Position numbers and translations under genes: made by a program. 64,000 nucleotides of DNA from Virgisporangium ochraceum (GTDB lineage: Bacteria > Actinomycetota > Actinomycetes > Mycobacteriales > Micromonosporaceae). Below, in pieces: positions 8,469 to 15,069 of this stretch. Below the pieces are notes generated by a model. The model worked only from the letters and a program-made list of their open reading frames with translations. It did no database searches and was not told where the DNA came from. Where the stretch lies: assembly GCF_016863655.1 (NCBI RefSeq), contig NZ_BOPH01000015.1, forward strand, positions 32,078 to 96,077, read 5' to 3'. Position 1 is the stretch's first letter. Each line of letters starts with the position of its first letter.

Positions 8469-9269
8469 TCAGCCCGCCCGGGAGGCGAACTCGCGCTCCA
8501 GCCAGGTGGCGACGCCGTCCTCGTCGTTGCTGCCGGTCACCTCGTCGGCGACGTCCCTGACGGTCGGGTGGGCGTTGGCCACGGCCACCGCCCGTCCGGC
8601 CCAGGCGAGCATCGGGATGTCGTTGGGCATGTCGCCGAACACCACGACGTCGGCGGGCTCCACGCCGAGCCGGGCGGCCACCCACGCCACCCCCGAGGCC
8701 TTGGTGACCCCCGCCGCCGAGATCTCGACCAGCCCGGACAGCGACGAGTGGGTCGCCTCGTACACCCCTTCGAGCGTGGCCGAGACCAGCGCGAGGAACT
8801 CGTCGGAGTCCCTGTTCGACGCCGACCGCACGAGCAGCTTCGCGGCCGGCTCGGCGACCACGTCGGCCAGTGGGCCGATGCGCCGGCCGTCCATGGTCCG
8901 CTCCCACATGCCGACGTCGTACCGGTCCTCGTGGACCATCGTGCGGCCGCCGTCGAGCTCGACCGCGAACACCGCGTCGGGCACGGCGCTCCGCAGGGCC
9001 TCGCAGGCGTGTGCCAGCTCGTCGGCGGCCAGTGGCGCGGAGTGCAGCAGCTCGTCGGCCTCGGGGTCGTACACCGCCGCGCCGTTGGCCACGACCGAGA
9101 TCGGCTTGTGGCCCAACATCTCGTAGATCGGCAGGACCCACCGCAGCGGCCGCCCGGTGGCGATCACCAGGGGCACGGGCAACGAGTCGAGCACGGCGAG
9201 TGTGCGGTCGCTCAGGGTTCGGTCGGAACGGACGAGGGTCCCATCGAGGTCGGTGGCGACGAGCTTCAC
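8469..9269 (-). CDS. HAD superfamily (Cof-type) phosphatase, second of two
   Basis: This 266-residue protein begins at GTG 9269, overlapping the stop of the upstream HAD gene by 4 bases. It has the HAD motif I DLDGTL (nucleophile Asp), motif II IATGRP, a Lys region (TKASG) and motif III FGDMPNDIPML, with a C2-type cap between, typical of Cof/YbiV sugar-phosphate phosphatases. It dephosphorylates small phosphorylated metabolites, probably sugar phosphates; the exact substrate cannot be read from sequence. The C-terminus matches the upstream paralogue closely (VAVANAHP, GSND-DGVA). Confidence 0.9.
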   Translation of the reverse strand: MKLVATDLDGTLVRSDRTLSDRTLAVLDSLPVPLVIATGRPLRWVLPIYEMLGHKPISVVANGAAVYDPEADELLHSAPLAADELAHACEALRSAVPDAVFAVELDGGRTMVHEDRYDVGMWERTMDGRRIGPLADVVAEPAAKLLVRSASNRDSDEFLALVSATLEGVYEATHSSLSGLVEISAAGVTKASGVAWVAARLGVEPADVVVFGDMPNDIPMLAWAGRAVAVANAHPTVRDVADEVTGSNDEDGVATWLEREFASRAG

Positions 9270-10090
9270 GAGCCCAACATACGGGCCAGGTACCGGGCCA
9301 CCCCGTCGTCGTCGTTGCTCCCGATGATCTCGTCGGCGGCCGCCCGCACCTGCGGGTGCGCGTTGGCCACGGCCACCCGTCCGAACCCGGCCCAGGCGAA
9401 CATCGGCAGGTCGTTGGGCATGTCGCCGAACACGAGCACGTCGTCGGGGTCGACACCGAGGGCGTTGACCACCACCGCCAGCCCGGTCGCCTTGTCGACA
9501 CCGGGCGGGCAGATCTCGATGTAGCCGAGCCCCGCCTGCGTGATCGACGCCACATCCGGCGGCACCGCACGGCGCGCGATCTCCAGCAGGCCGTCGGCGT
9601 CGTGCGCGGGGTGCCGGGCGAACCCCTTGATCACGGGACCGGTGAGGCAGTCGGCGCGCACCCGCGCCTCCACGGCGTCGGGGTAGCGCCAGGCGGGATC
9701 GGGGTCGCCCCACAACGGCGACTCCGGGCCGTCTCCAGCTTCGATCAAGATCGATAGTGGACCGCGACAAGCGCGCTCGATCGACGCCAGTACCTCCGCG
9801 AGCACGTCACCCGGAAGACGCTCGTCGCGGAGCACGAGGGGTTCATCGGGATCGGTGACGTCGAGCACCCGGCTGCCGCCGCCGAGCACCAGATAGTCGG
9901 CGCTCGGAATGTCGGTGCGCACCAGCCCGGTGAGGCGCGGCCCGCGCCCGGTGGCCCCGACGATGCGGATGCCGGCGGCCTTCACCCGGGCGAGAACGTC
10001 GTGCGTGTAGGCACTGACCGTGTCGTCGCTGCGCACGAGAGTGCCATCGAGGTCGGTGGCGATCAGTTTTGGCAGACCTGGACGAACCAT
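9266..10090 (-). CDS. HAD superfamily (Cof-type) phosphatase, first of two
   Basis: A 274-residue paralogue of the following gene. The ATG at 10090 follows GAAGGAGCG, a good ribosome-binding site, and places the HAD motif (IATDLDGTLVRSDD) at the N-terminus; the open frame extends 10 residues further upstream without such a site. Motif III is FGDMPNDLPMF. The cap domain diverges from its neighbour (GGGSRVLD, PDPAWRYPDAVEARV), so the two enzymes probably act on different phosphorylated substrates. They are translationally coupled and lie downstream of serS on the same strand. Confidence 0.9.
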   Translation of the reverse strand: MVRPGLPKLIATDLDGTLVRSDDTVSAYTHDVLARVKAAGIRIVGATGRGPRLTGLVRTDIPSADYLVLGGGSRVLDVTDPDEPLVLRDERLPGDVLAEVLASIERACRGPLSILIEAGDGPESPLWGDPDPAWRYPDAVEARVRADCLTGPVIKGFARHPAHDADGLLEIARRAVPPDVASITQAGLGYIEICPPGVDKATGLAVVVNALGVDPDDVLVFGDMPNDLPMFAWAGFGRVAVANAHPQVRAAADEIIGSNDDDGVARYLARMLGS

Positions 10091-10201
10091 GTGGCGCTCC
10101 TTCCCGGATCGGGGGAGCAACCGTAGCGCGCTTTCGCAACCGCGCCACCTCGAGCAACCAAACGCGAACGAAACTGCTGCTCTTGATTCTTTGGCAGTCC
10201 G

Positions 10202-11455
10202 CTAACGAGGCTTCAGGACGTCGGTGCCGACGAACGCCTGCAACGCCTTGGGAACCCGCACCGACCCGTCGGGCTGCTGGTGGTTCTCCAGGATCGGCAC
10301 GATCCACCGGGGCGTGGCCAGCGTGCCGTTCAGGGTGGCGACCGGCTGCGTGCCCTTCTCGTCGCGGTACCGGATGTTCAGCCGGCGCGCCTGGTACGAC
10401 GTACAGTTCGACGTGCTGGTGACCTCGCGGTAGCGGTTCTGCGAGGGCACCCACGCCTCGCAGTCGAACTTGCGGGCCGCGCTGCTGCCGAGGTCGCCGG
10501 CGGCCACGTCGATCACCCGGTACGGGATCTCGACCTTGGCCAGCAGCTCCTCCTCCCACGCCAGCAGTCGGAGGTGCTCGTCGTGTGCCTGCTCGGGCCG
10601 GCAGTACGAGAACATCTCGATCTTGTCGAACTGGTGCACGCGGATGATGCCGCGGGTGTCCTTGCCGTGCGAGCCGGCCTCGCGGCGGAAACACGACGAC
10701 CAGCCCGCGTACCGGCGCGGCTCGGCGAGGTCGTCGAGGATCTCGCCCGAGTGGTAGCCGGCTAGCGGCACCTCGCTGGTGCCGACCAGGTACAGGTCGT
10801 CGGCCTCGAGCCGGTAGACCTCACTGGCGTGCTCGCCGAGGAACCCGGTGCCCTGCATGACCTCGGGCTTCACCAGCACCGGCGGGATCATCGGGATGAA
10901 CCCGTACTCGACGGCCTGCTGCATCGCCAGGTTGAACAGGCCGAGCTGCAGCATCGCGCCGACACCGGTGAGGAAGTAGAACCGCGAGCCCGACACCTTC
11001 GCGCCGCGCTCCATGTCGATCGCGCGCAGTGCCTCACCGAGCTCGAGGTGGTCGCGTACCCGGTCGAGGGTGGGATGCTCGCCGACCTCGCGCAGCACGA
11101 CGTAGTCGTCCTCGCCGCCGGCCGGCGCGCCCTCCTCGATGACGTTCGGGATCGCGAGCTGGGCCGCCTTCAGCGCGTCCTCCGCCGCGGTGACCGCCGC
11201 CGAGGCCGCCTTCACGTCGTCGGCGAGGGTCCTGGTGCGGGCCAGCAGTGCGGCCTTCTCGTCGCCGCTCGCCTTCGGCATCTGCTTGCCGAGCTGCTTC
11301 TGCTCGGCGCGTAGCGCCTCGAACCGGGCCACCGCCTCGCGCCGGGCCACGTCGGCCGCCAGCAGCGTGTCGACCTTCGCCGCGGACTCGCCCCGGGCCT
11401 CCTGGCTCGCACGTACCAGGTCGGGGTTGTCTCTGAGCAGCTTCAGGTCAATCAC
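10202..11455 (-). CDS. serS: Seryl-tRNA synthetase
   Basis: This 417-residue class II aminoacyl-tRNA synthetase charges tRNA-Ser. Residues about 25-105 form the antiparallel coiled-coil arm that grips the long variable arm of tRNA-Ser. The catalytic core carries motif 2 ([17 protein letters not shown]) and motif 3 ([18 protein letters not shown]), plus the Ser-binding [10 protein letters not shown] segment. Start GTG 11455 gives the family N-terminus (M)[14 protein letters not shown]; no clear Shine-Dalgarno precedes it, so the mRNA may be leaderless. It lies divergently from the conserved gene that precedes the permuted tRNA cluster. Confidence 0.97.
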   Translation of the reverse strand: MIDLKLLRDNPDLVRASQEARGESAAKVDTLLAADVARREAVARFEALRAEQKQLGKQMPKASGDEKAALLARTRTLADDVKAASAAVTAAEDALKAAQLAIPNVIEEGAPAGGEDDYVVLREVGEHPTLDRVRDHLELGEALRAIDMERGAKVSGSRFYFLTGVGAMLQLGLFNLAMQQAVEYGFIPMIPPVLVKPEVMQGTGFLGEHASEVYRLEADDLYLVGTSEVPLAGYHSGEILDDLAEPRRYAGWSSCFRREAGSHGKDTRGIIRVHQFDKIEMFSYCRPEQAHDEHLRLLAWEEELLAKVEIPYRVIDVAAGDLGSSAARKFDCEAWVPSQNRYREVTSTSNCTSYQARRLNIRYRDEKGTQPVATLNGTLATPRWIVPILENHQQPDGSVRVPKALQAFVGTDVLKPR

Positions 11456-11551
11456 GGTGAACAAGTCTAGGCGGTCCAAAACAGCGTTCGCGCGCTATAT
11501 CCCCACCTGTACAGTGCCGTCGACATCAATCGACCTATCGGGGAACCCACC

Positions 11552-12289
11552 GTGGCACAGACTCAGCTGAACCAGATCGTCGCCCTGGAGAAGGGCGTCA
11601 AGTCGCGCGCTCAGGCCGACTTCACGGCCGCGTCCCAGCAGCTGCAGAAGACCGCGCAGCTGTCCGGAATTTCGCGCACCTACAAGCCGAAGGACGACGA
11701 GGGCGAGCAGCTGCCGCCGGAGTCGACACGCGTTCAGGTACGGGCCCGCGACGTCCTCTCCGACGTGCAGGGCGCGCTCACCCGACTGTTCGACGTCATC
11801 CTCACCAAGGACGTGGCCAACTGCTCCGCGAAGGCGTCGATCGTGGTCGACGGCACCACGATCGCCACCGACGTCCCGGTCACCTACCTGCTCTTCCTGG
11901 AGAAGCAGCTGGCCGACCTGCTGGCGTTCATCACCCGCATCCCGGTGCTCGACGCCGCCGAGGTCTGGACGTTCGACGAGGCGACCGACGCGTACGCGAC
12001 CACGCCGTCGCAGACCACGCGGTCGAAGAAGGTGCCGCGCAACCACGTCAAGGCCGAGGCCACCGACAAGCACCCGGCCCAGGTGGAGATGTACTTCGAA
12101 GACGTGCTGGTCGGCTACTGGACCACGGTGAAGTTCTCGGGTGCGCTGCCGCAGGCGCGCATCTCCGAGCTGAAGTCGCGCGTGGTGAAGCTGTCGGAGG
12201 CCGTGAAGCTGGCGCGTGAGGCGGCCAACTCCACGATCGTCACCGACCAGAAGATCGGCGACCGGGTCTTCGGTTACCTGTTCGCGTGA
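11552..12289 (+). CDS. Conserved protein of unknown function next to the permuted tRNA cluster
   Basis: This 245-residue soluble protein starts at GTG 11552. It has no signal peptide and no membrane segment. Notable conserved-looking blocks are LEKGVKSRAQADF, ISRTYKPKDDEGEQLPPEST, VPVTYLLFLEKQLADL and KKVPRNHVKAEATDKHPAQVE, and the C-terminus is a helix ending FGYLFA. I recognise it as a conserved actinobacterial family without assigned function (possibly DUF7873, from memory). No known nuclease or ligase motif is visible. It ends 60 bases upstream of the first permuted tRNA half, on the same strand, with a strong hairpin in between. The Lys/Arg/His-rich block would suit RNA contact, but that is inference. 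Confidence 0.75.
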   Translation: MAQTQLNQIVALEKGVKSRAQADFTAASQQLQKTAQLSGISRTYKPKDDEGEQLPPESTRVQVRARDVLSDVQGALTRLFDVILTKDVANCSAKASIVVDGTTIATDVPVTYLLFLEKQLADLLAFITRIPVLDAAEVWTFDEATDAYATTPSQTTRSKKVPRNHVKAEATDKHPAQVEMYFEDVLVGYWTTVKFSGALPQARISELKSRVVKLSEAVKLAREAANSTIVTDQKIGDRVFGYLFA

Positions 12290-12292
12290 GGC

Positions 12293-12326
12293 TGTGTCCG
12301 GGCCCTATCATGGGGGCTCGGACACA
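12293..12326 (+). other. Long hairpin between the conserved gene and the permuted tRNA cluster
   Basis: TGTGTCCG (12293-12300) pairs perfectly with CGGACACA (12319-12326). Five more pairs inside, one of them G:U, extend the stem to 13 bp with an 8-base loop. It begins 4 bases after the stop at 12289. No T-run follows (AACTCAAACTC), so it may be a terminator of the gene or a structured leader of the RNA cluster. The loop contains TATCAT (12306-12311), a plausible -10 hexamer, so a promoter here is also possible. Confidence 0.5.
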
Positions 12327-12349
12327 AACTCAAACTCAGAACATCAGTG

Positions 12350-12428
12350 TTCATACACCCGTTCAGTGCAGGTTCGAGACCTGCCCGGGGTACATGCCCC
12401 GGTAGCCCAACTGGCAGAGGCGTCGGGT
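12350..12428 (+). tRNA. Circularly permuted tRNA gene, anticodon CAU (Met-type)
   Basis: The halves are in reversed order. First comes the 3' half: anticodon loop TTCATAC (12350-12356; U33, anticodon CAU, A37), 3' anticodon strand ACCCG (12357-12361), variable region of 6, T-arm GCAGG-TTCGAGA-CCTGC (12368-12384), 3' acceptor CCGGGGT (12385-12391) and A73. After 3 bases comes the 5' half: acceptor GCCCCGG (12396-12402), TA, D-arm with stem GCC/GGC, then CGGGT (12424-12428). The acceptor pairs 7 of 7 (one G:U), the anticodon stem 5 of 5 and the T-stem 5 of 5. Slight oddities are one extra base after the D-arm and a 6-base variable loop. CCA is not encoded. Whether it reads Met or modified-C Ile codons cannot be told. 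Confidence 0.75.
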
Positions 12429-12491
12429 TCAGTGCTCAGGTTCTTGTCCCAAGTTGAATATTGCCGTCCGTGCCGTCCCGAACCCGGGCGT

Positions 12492-12570
12492 CTTGCAGAC
12501 ACGAGGTTGCAGGTTCGAGCCCTGCGGGGTCCTCTTCATGGGCCCCTAGCTCAATAGGGAGAGCGCGTGT
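12492..12570 (+). tRNA. Circularly permuted tRNA-Ala (UGC) gene
   Basis: The 3' half precedes the 5' half. 3' half: anticodon loop CTTGCAG (12492-12498; U33, anticodon UGC, A37), strand ACACG (12499-12503), 5-base variable loop AGGTT, T-arm GCAGG-TTCGAGC-CCTGC (12509-12525), 3' acceptor GGGGTCC (12526-12532). A 7-base linker follows (12533-12539). 5' half: acceptor GGGCCCC (12540-12546), TA, D-arm GCTC-AATAGGGA-GAGC (12549-12564), G26, strand CGTGT (12566-12570). Joining base 12570 to 12492 gives a tRNA of exactly 73 nt with all stems paired (7, 4, 5 and 5 bp) and G3:U70, the main identity element of alanine tRNA. Position 73 would be T rather than the usual A. CCA is not encoded. Linear tRNA finders should miss it. 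Confidence 0.88.
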
Positions 12571-12591
12571 TTACACGTTGTGTAAGCGCCC
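12571..12591 (+). other. Hairpin and clamp helix at the permuted tRNA-Ala junction
   Basis: Directly after the 5' half of tRNA-Ala, TTACAC-GTT-GTGTAA (12571-12585) forms a 6-bp hairpin. The next bases GCGCCC (12586-12591) pair with GGGCGT (12486-12491), which lies immediately upstream of the anticodon loop. The transcript can thus form a three-way junction that clamps the two future exon ends: anticodon stem, hairpin and clamp helix, with the 7-base anticodon loop on one strand. The exon boundaries coincide exactly with the helix ends. I infer a processing signal for joining the halves. Confidence 0.5.
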
Positions 12592-12626
12592 ATCAGTGGG
12601 AAACGGCGCCAGCAAATGGCGGCGAC

Positions 12627-12699
12627 TCCGTCTTGGCCTAACTGGAAAAGGCATCGGACTGTAAATCCGACTTTGCGGGTTCGAGTCCCGCAGACGTTG
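12627..12699 (+). tRNA. Linear tRNA-like gene, anticodon GUA (Tyr), imperfect acceptor stem
   Basis: Normal order, 73 nt. D-arm with stem GCC/GGC and loop containing GG; anticodon stem TCGGA/TCCGA (5 of 5) around CTGTAAA, anticodon GTA at 12661-12663; variable loop of only 4 bases (CTTT); T-arm GCGGG-TTCGAGT-CCCGC (12675-12691). The acceptor stem pairs for only 5 bp (CGTCT with AGACG); the two terminal positions are T:T and C:T mismatches. Bacterial tRNA-Tyr normally has a long variable arm, so this is not a standard chromosomal tRNA-Tyr. It may be decaying, unusual, or a tRNA mimic belonging to the permuted cluster. Confidence 0.6.
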
Positions 12700-12702
12700 A
12701 CA

Positions 12703-12735
12703 GACCCCGGGTTGCCGGATACGCAGCCCGGGGTC
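12703..12735 (+). terminator. Terminator of the tRNA cluster
   Basis: GACCCCGGG (12703-12711) pairs perfectly with CCCGGGGTC (12727-12735), and four inner pairs extend the stem to 13 bp around a 7-base loop. It begins 3 bases after the tRNA-Tyr-like gene and is followed by GCTTC. It most likely ends the cluster transcript. Just downstream (12748-12780) a 17-base segment containing GTGATTCAGACCC is tandemly duplicated. Confidence 0.7.
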
Positions 12736-12803
12736 GCTTCATGTCCAGACGTGATTCAGACCCGGACGTGATTCAGACCCACCGTGACCCAGGCACCACG
12801 CGC

Positions 12804-13439
12804 TCAGGCCGGTGTGACCGTGAGGTCGATCGGACCCGGTTCCTCGTCGTCGTCGTCCTCGTCGGGATCGGCCGGAGCGGGCCGACGGTGACCCGTCGCC
12901 ATCACCGGACGCCATCCGCTGATCACCAGGGCCGCGACCACCAGCAGCACCCCGGCGATCGCCAGGTACGGCGCCGGTCCGACGGTCGCCTCGATCCCCT
13001 GGTCGAACGGCCCGTACTGGCCACCTTCGCCGGCCCGGCGGATCGCGCCGACCAGCAGCACCAGCATGGCGGCCGACAGGCCGAAACCGGCCGCGGTGAG
13101 CGCCCGCCGCGTGTGCGGCCGGGTGACCTGGACCAGACCCACCACGGCCAGCAGCATCATCAGCCCGAGGTAGTAGGCCGCGGTGATGCCCCACCCCACG
13201 GTGTCGAGCGACACGTCGCTGGTCTGGCTGGGCAGGTCGGGTCCGATGCCCTGCTGCTGCTGGGTCACGCTCATCCACGGCACCAGCTCGGCGGCGATGA
13301 AGAGGGCGAGGGCCACCACCGCCGCGCCCGCCGCCGGCGCGCTCAACCGCTGCCCGCCGCCACCGGCGTCACCGAACAGCCGGTCCATCAACCGGACCGG
13401 CCGGTCCTCGCCCCATTCCACGGTCCCGTCGCCAGCCAT
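12804..13439 (-). CDS. Membrane protein with four helices, function unknown
   Basis: A 211-residue protein with four predicted transmembrane helices (about residues 35-55, 85-105, 112-132 and 158-178). The N-terminus is short and cytoplasmic (MAGDGTVEWGEDRP) and the C-terminal tail very acidic (DPDEDDDDEEPG). A periplasmic loop with SVTQQQQGIGPDLP follows the first helix. I recognise no family. It lies 9 bases downstream of the FAD-dependent oxidoreductase gene, so the two are probably co-transcribed. Confidence 0.75.
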   Translation of the reverse strand: MAGDGTVEWGEDRPVRLMDRLFGDAGGGGQRLSAPAAGAAVVALALFIAAELVPWMSVTQQQQGIGPDLPSQTSDVSLDTVGWGITAAYYLGLMMLLAVVGLVQVTRPHTRRALTAAGFGLSAAMLVLLVGAIRRAGEGGQYGPFDQGIEATVGPAPYLAIAGVLLVVAALVISGWRPVMATGHRRPAPADPDEDDDDEEPGPIDLTVTPA

Positions 13440-13448
13440 GCAGAGAGG

Positions 13449-15035
13449 TTACTTCGCTCTCCTGAACCGCTGGTCCCGCAAAATCTGCCGCACCACGTTG
13501 TGGCCCGGCACCCCGGTGACCCCACCACCGCCGTGGGTGGCCGAGCCGGCCTGGTACAGCCCCTTGATGGGCGTGCGGAGGTCGGCGTACCCGGCGGCCG
13601 GGCGGCAGTGGAACATCTGCGCGGGGCTCAGCTCGCCGTGGAAGATGTTGCCGCCGACCAGCCCGTACTCGTTCTGCATCGTGTCCGGCCCGATGATCTG
13701 CCGGTCGACGATGGAGTCGATGAAGCCGGGCGCGACCTGGTCCATGCGGAAGATGAGACGGTCGGCGTACGCGGTGAGCTCGTCCTTGTCGGGCGCGTCG
13801 GCGTAGGTGTGCGGCACCCACTGGCTGAACATGCTCACCACGTGCTTGCCCTCGGGCGCGAGCGAGTCGTCGAACACGCTCGGGATGCACACGTCGGCGA
13901 ACGGCAGCGTCGCCGCCCTCCCCGACACCGCCTCCTGGAACGCGGTCTCCACATCGTCGAGCGACTCCGCGAGCACGATCGTGCCCCCGTGCACCGCCGG
14001 GTCGAAATCCTCATGGGACGCGAACTGGGGCAGCCGATCCACGGCGACGTTCACCTTCACCGTGCCGGAGCGGCTCTGCCACTGCTCGATGTCGGCCACG
14101 AAGTCGTCGGGAAGTTCCTTCGGCTCCACCAGTCCCAGAAAAGAGATCTTCGGGTGTGCGGTCGTCACCACGACGTCCGCCCGGATCTCATCGCCGTTCT
14201 CGAGCGCGACCCCCGTGACCCGCCCGCCCACGACGGTGATCCGGGCGACGCCCGCGTTCACGCGGACCTCGGCCCCGAACGACCGCGCCGACGCCGCGAG
14301 TGCCTGTGTGACCCCGCCCATGCCGCCGCGCGGGAAGCCCCACGTGGTGTCGCCGATGTGGTGGTGCAGCATCACGTACGCGGTGCCGGCACTGCGCGGG
14401 CCGGCCCACGTGCCGATGACGCCGGAGACGCTGAGCACCCCGCGCATCGCGTCGGACTCGAAGCGGTCCTCGACGAAGTCGGCGATGCTCGCGGTGAACA
14501 GCCGGGTGAGGTCGAACGCCGCCCGCACGTCGACCTTGCGCAGCTTCGCCGCGAGGCCGGCCTGGCCGAACAGGTCCCCCGGACGCTTCGAGCCGAGCTT
14601 CGGCGGAATCTCGTGCAGCAGCGGGCCGACCAGCCCGCCGAGCTTGCCCAGCCACGCCTCCCACTTCTCGTACGCCTCGGCGTCCTTGAGCGAGAACTTG
14701 CCGATCTGTTCCGCTCTCCCGGCGGGGTTGTCGGGCAGTGCGAGGTAGGAACCGTCGCGGCGCGGCGCGAAGTAGGGGCCCTGCGGGTAGACGTGGTAGC
14801 CGTGCTTCTTCAGCCGCAGGTCGCGGACCATCTCCTCGGGCAGCAAGCTGACCACGTACGAGAGGCTCGTCACCGTGAAGTCGGGCCCGAACGGCTGCTC
14901 GCTGACCGCCGCGCCGCCGACCACCGGGCGCTTCTCGCAGACGAGGACCTTTTTGCCGGCCTTCGCGAGATAGGCCGCGGCGACCAACCCGTTGTGGCCA
15001 CCCCCTACAACCACCACGTCGTACCGGTTCCCCAT
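13449..15035 (-). CDS. NAD(P)/FAD-dependent oxidoreductase, phytoene desaturase/PYROXD2-like
   Basis: A 528-residue flavoprotein. The N-terminus has the Rossmann dinucleotide motif (VVVVGGGHNGLVAAAYLAKAG) ending in an acidic residue (VCEKR), then VVGGAAVSEQPFGPDF, as in amine oxidase/phytoene desaturase relatives. The C-terminus carries the second FAD motif (IKGLYQAGSATHGGGGVTGVPGHNV), typical of the PYROXD2 group. It probably oxidises or desaturates a hydrophobic substrate; carotenoid genes are absent nearby, so carotenoid synthesis is not supported. It is divergently placed from the OsmC gene with only 34 bases between the starts. Confidence 0.88.
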   Translation of the reverse strand: MGNRYDVVVVGGGHNGLVAAAYLAKAGKKVLVCEKRPVVGGAAVSEQPFGPDFTVTSLSYVVSLLPEEMVRDLRLKKHGYHVYPQGPYFAPRRDGSYLALPDNPAGRAEQIGKFSLKDAEAYEKWEAWLGKLGGLVGPLLHEIPPKLGSKRPGDLFGQAGLAAKLRKVDVRAAFDLTRLFTASIADFVEDRFESDAMRGVLSVSGVIGTWAGPRSAGTAYVMLHHHIGDTTWGFPRGGMGGVTQALAASARSFGAEVRVNAGVARITVVGGRVTGVALENGDEIRADVVVTTAHPKISFLGLVEPKELPDDFVADIEQWQSRSGTVKVNVAVDRLPQFASHEDFDPAVHGGTIVLAESLDDVETAFQEAVSGRAATLPFADVCIPSVFDDSLAPEGKHVVSMFSQWVPHTYADAPDKDELTAYADRLIFRMDQVAPGFIDSIVDRQIIGPDTMQNEYGLVGGNIFHGELSPAQMFHCRPAAGYADLRTPIKGLYQAGSATHGGGGVTGVPGHNVVRQILRDQRFRRAK

Positions 15036-15069
15036 GCGGGCAGTCTCGCCGATCCGCTACGTTCGGTCC

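Noticed and set aside
12391..12402. CCGGGG and CCCCGG around 12385-12402 as a plain terminator hairpin between two ordinary tRNAs.
   Set aside because: Neither flanking half has any other partner: the upstream T-arm lacks its own 5' half and the downstream D-arm lacks its own 3' half in normal order, while their anticodon-stem strands pair with each other across the hairpin.
12216..12664. Open frames of 113 and 67 codons across the tRNA cluster.
   Set aside because: They translate tRNA stems (repeated GSSPAG-type peptides, a classic artefact of tRNA sequence), and the RNA structures explain the bases fully.
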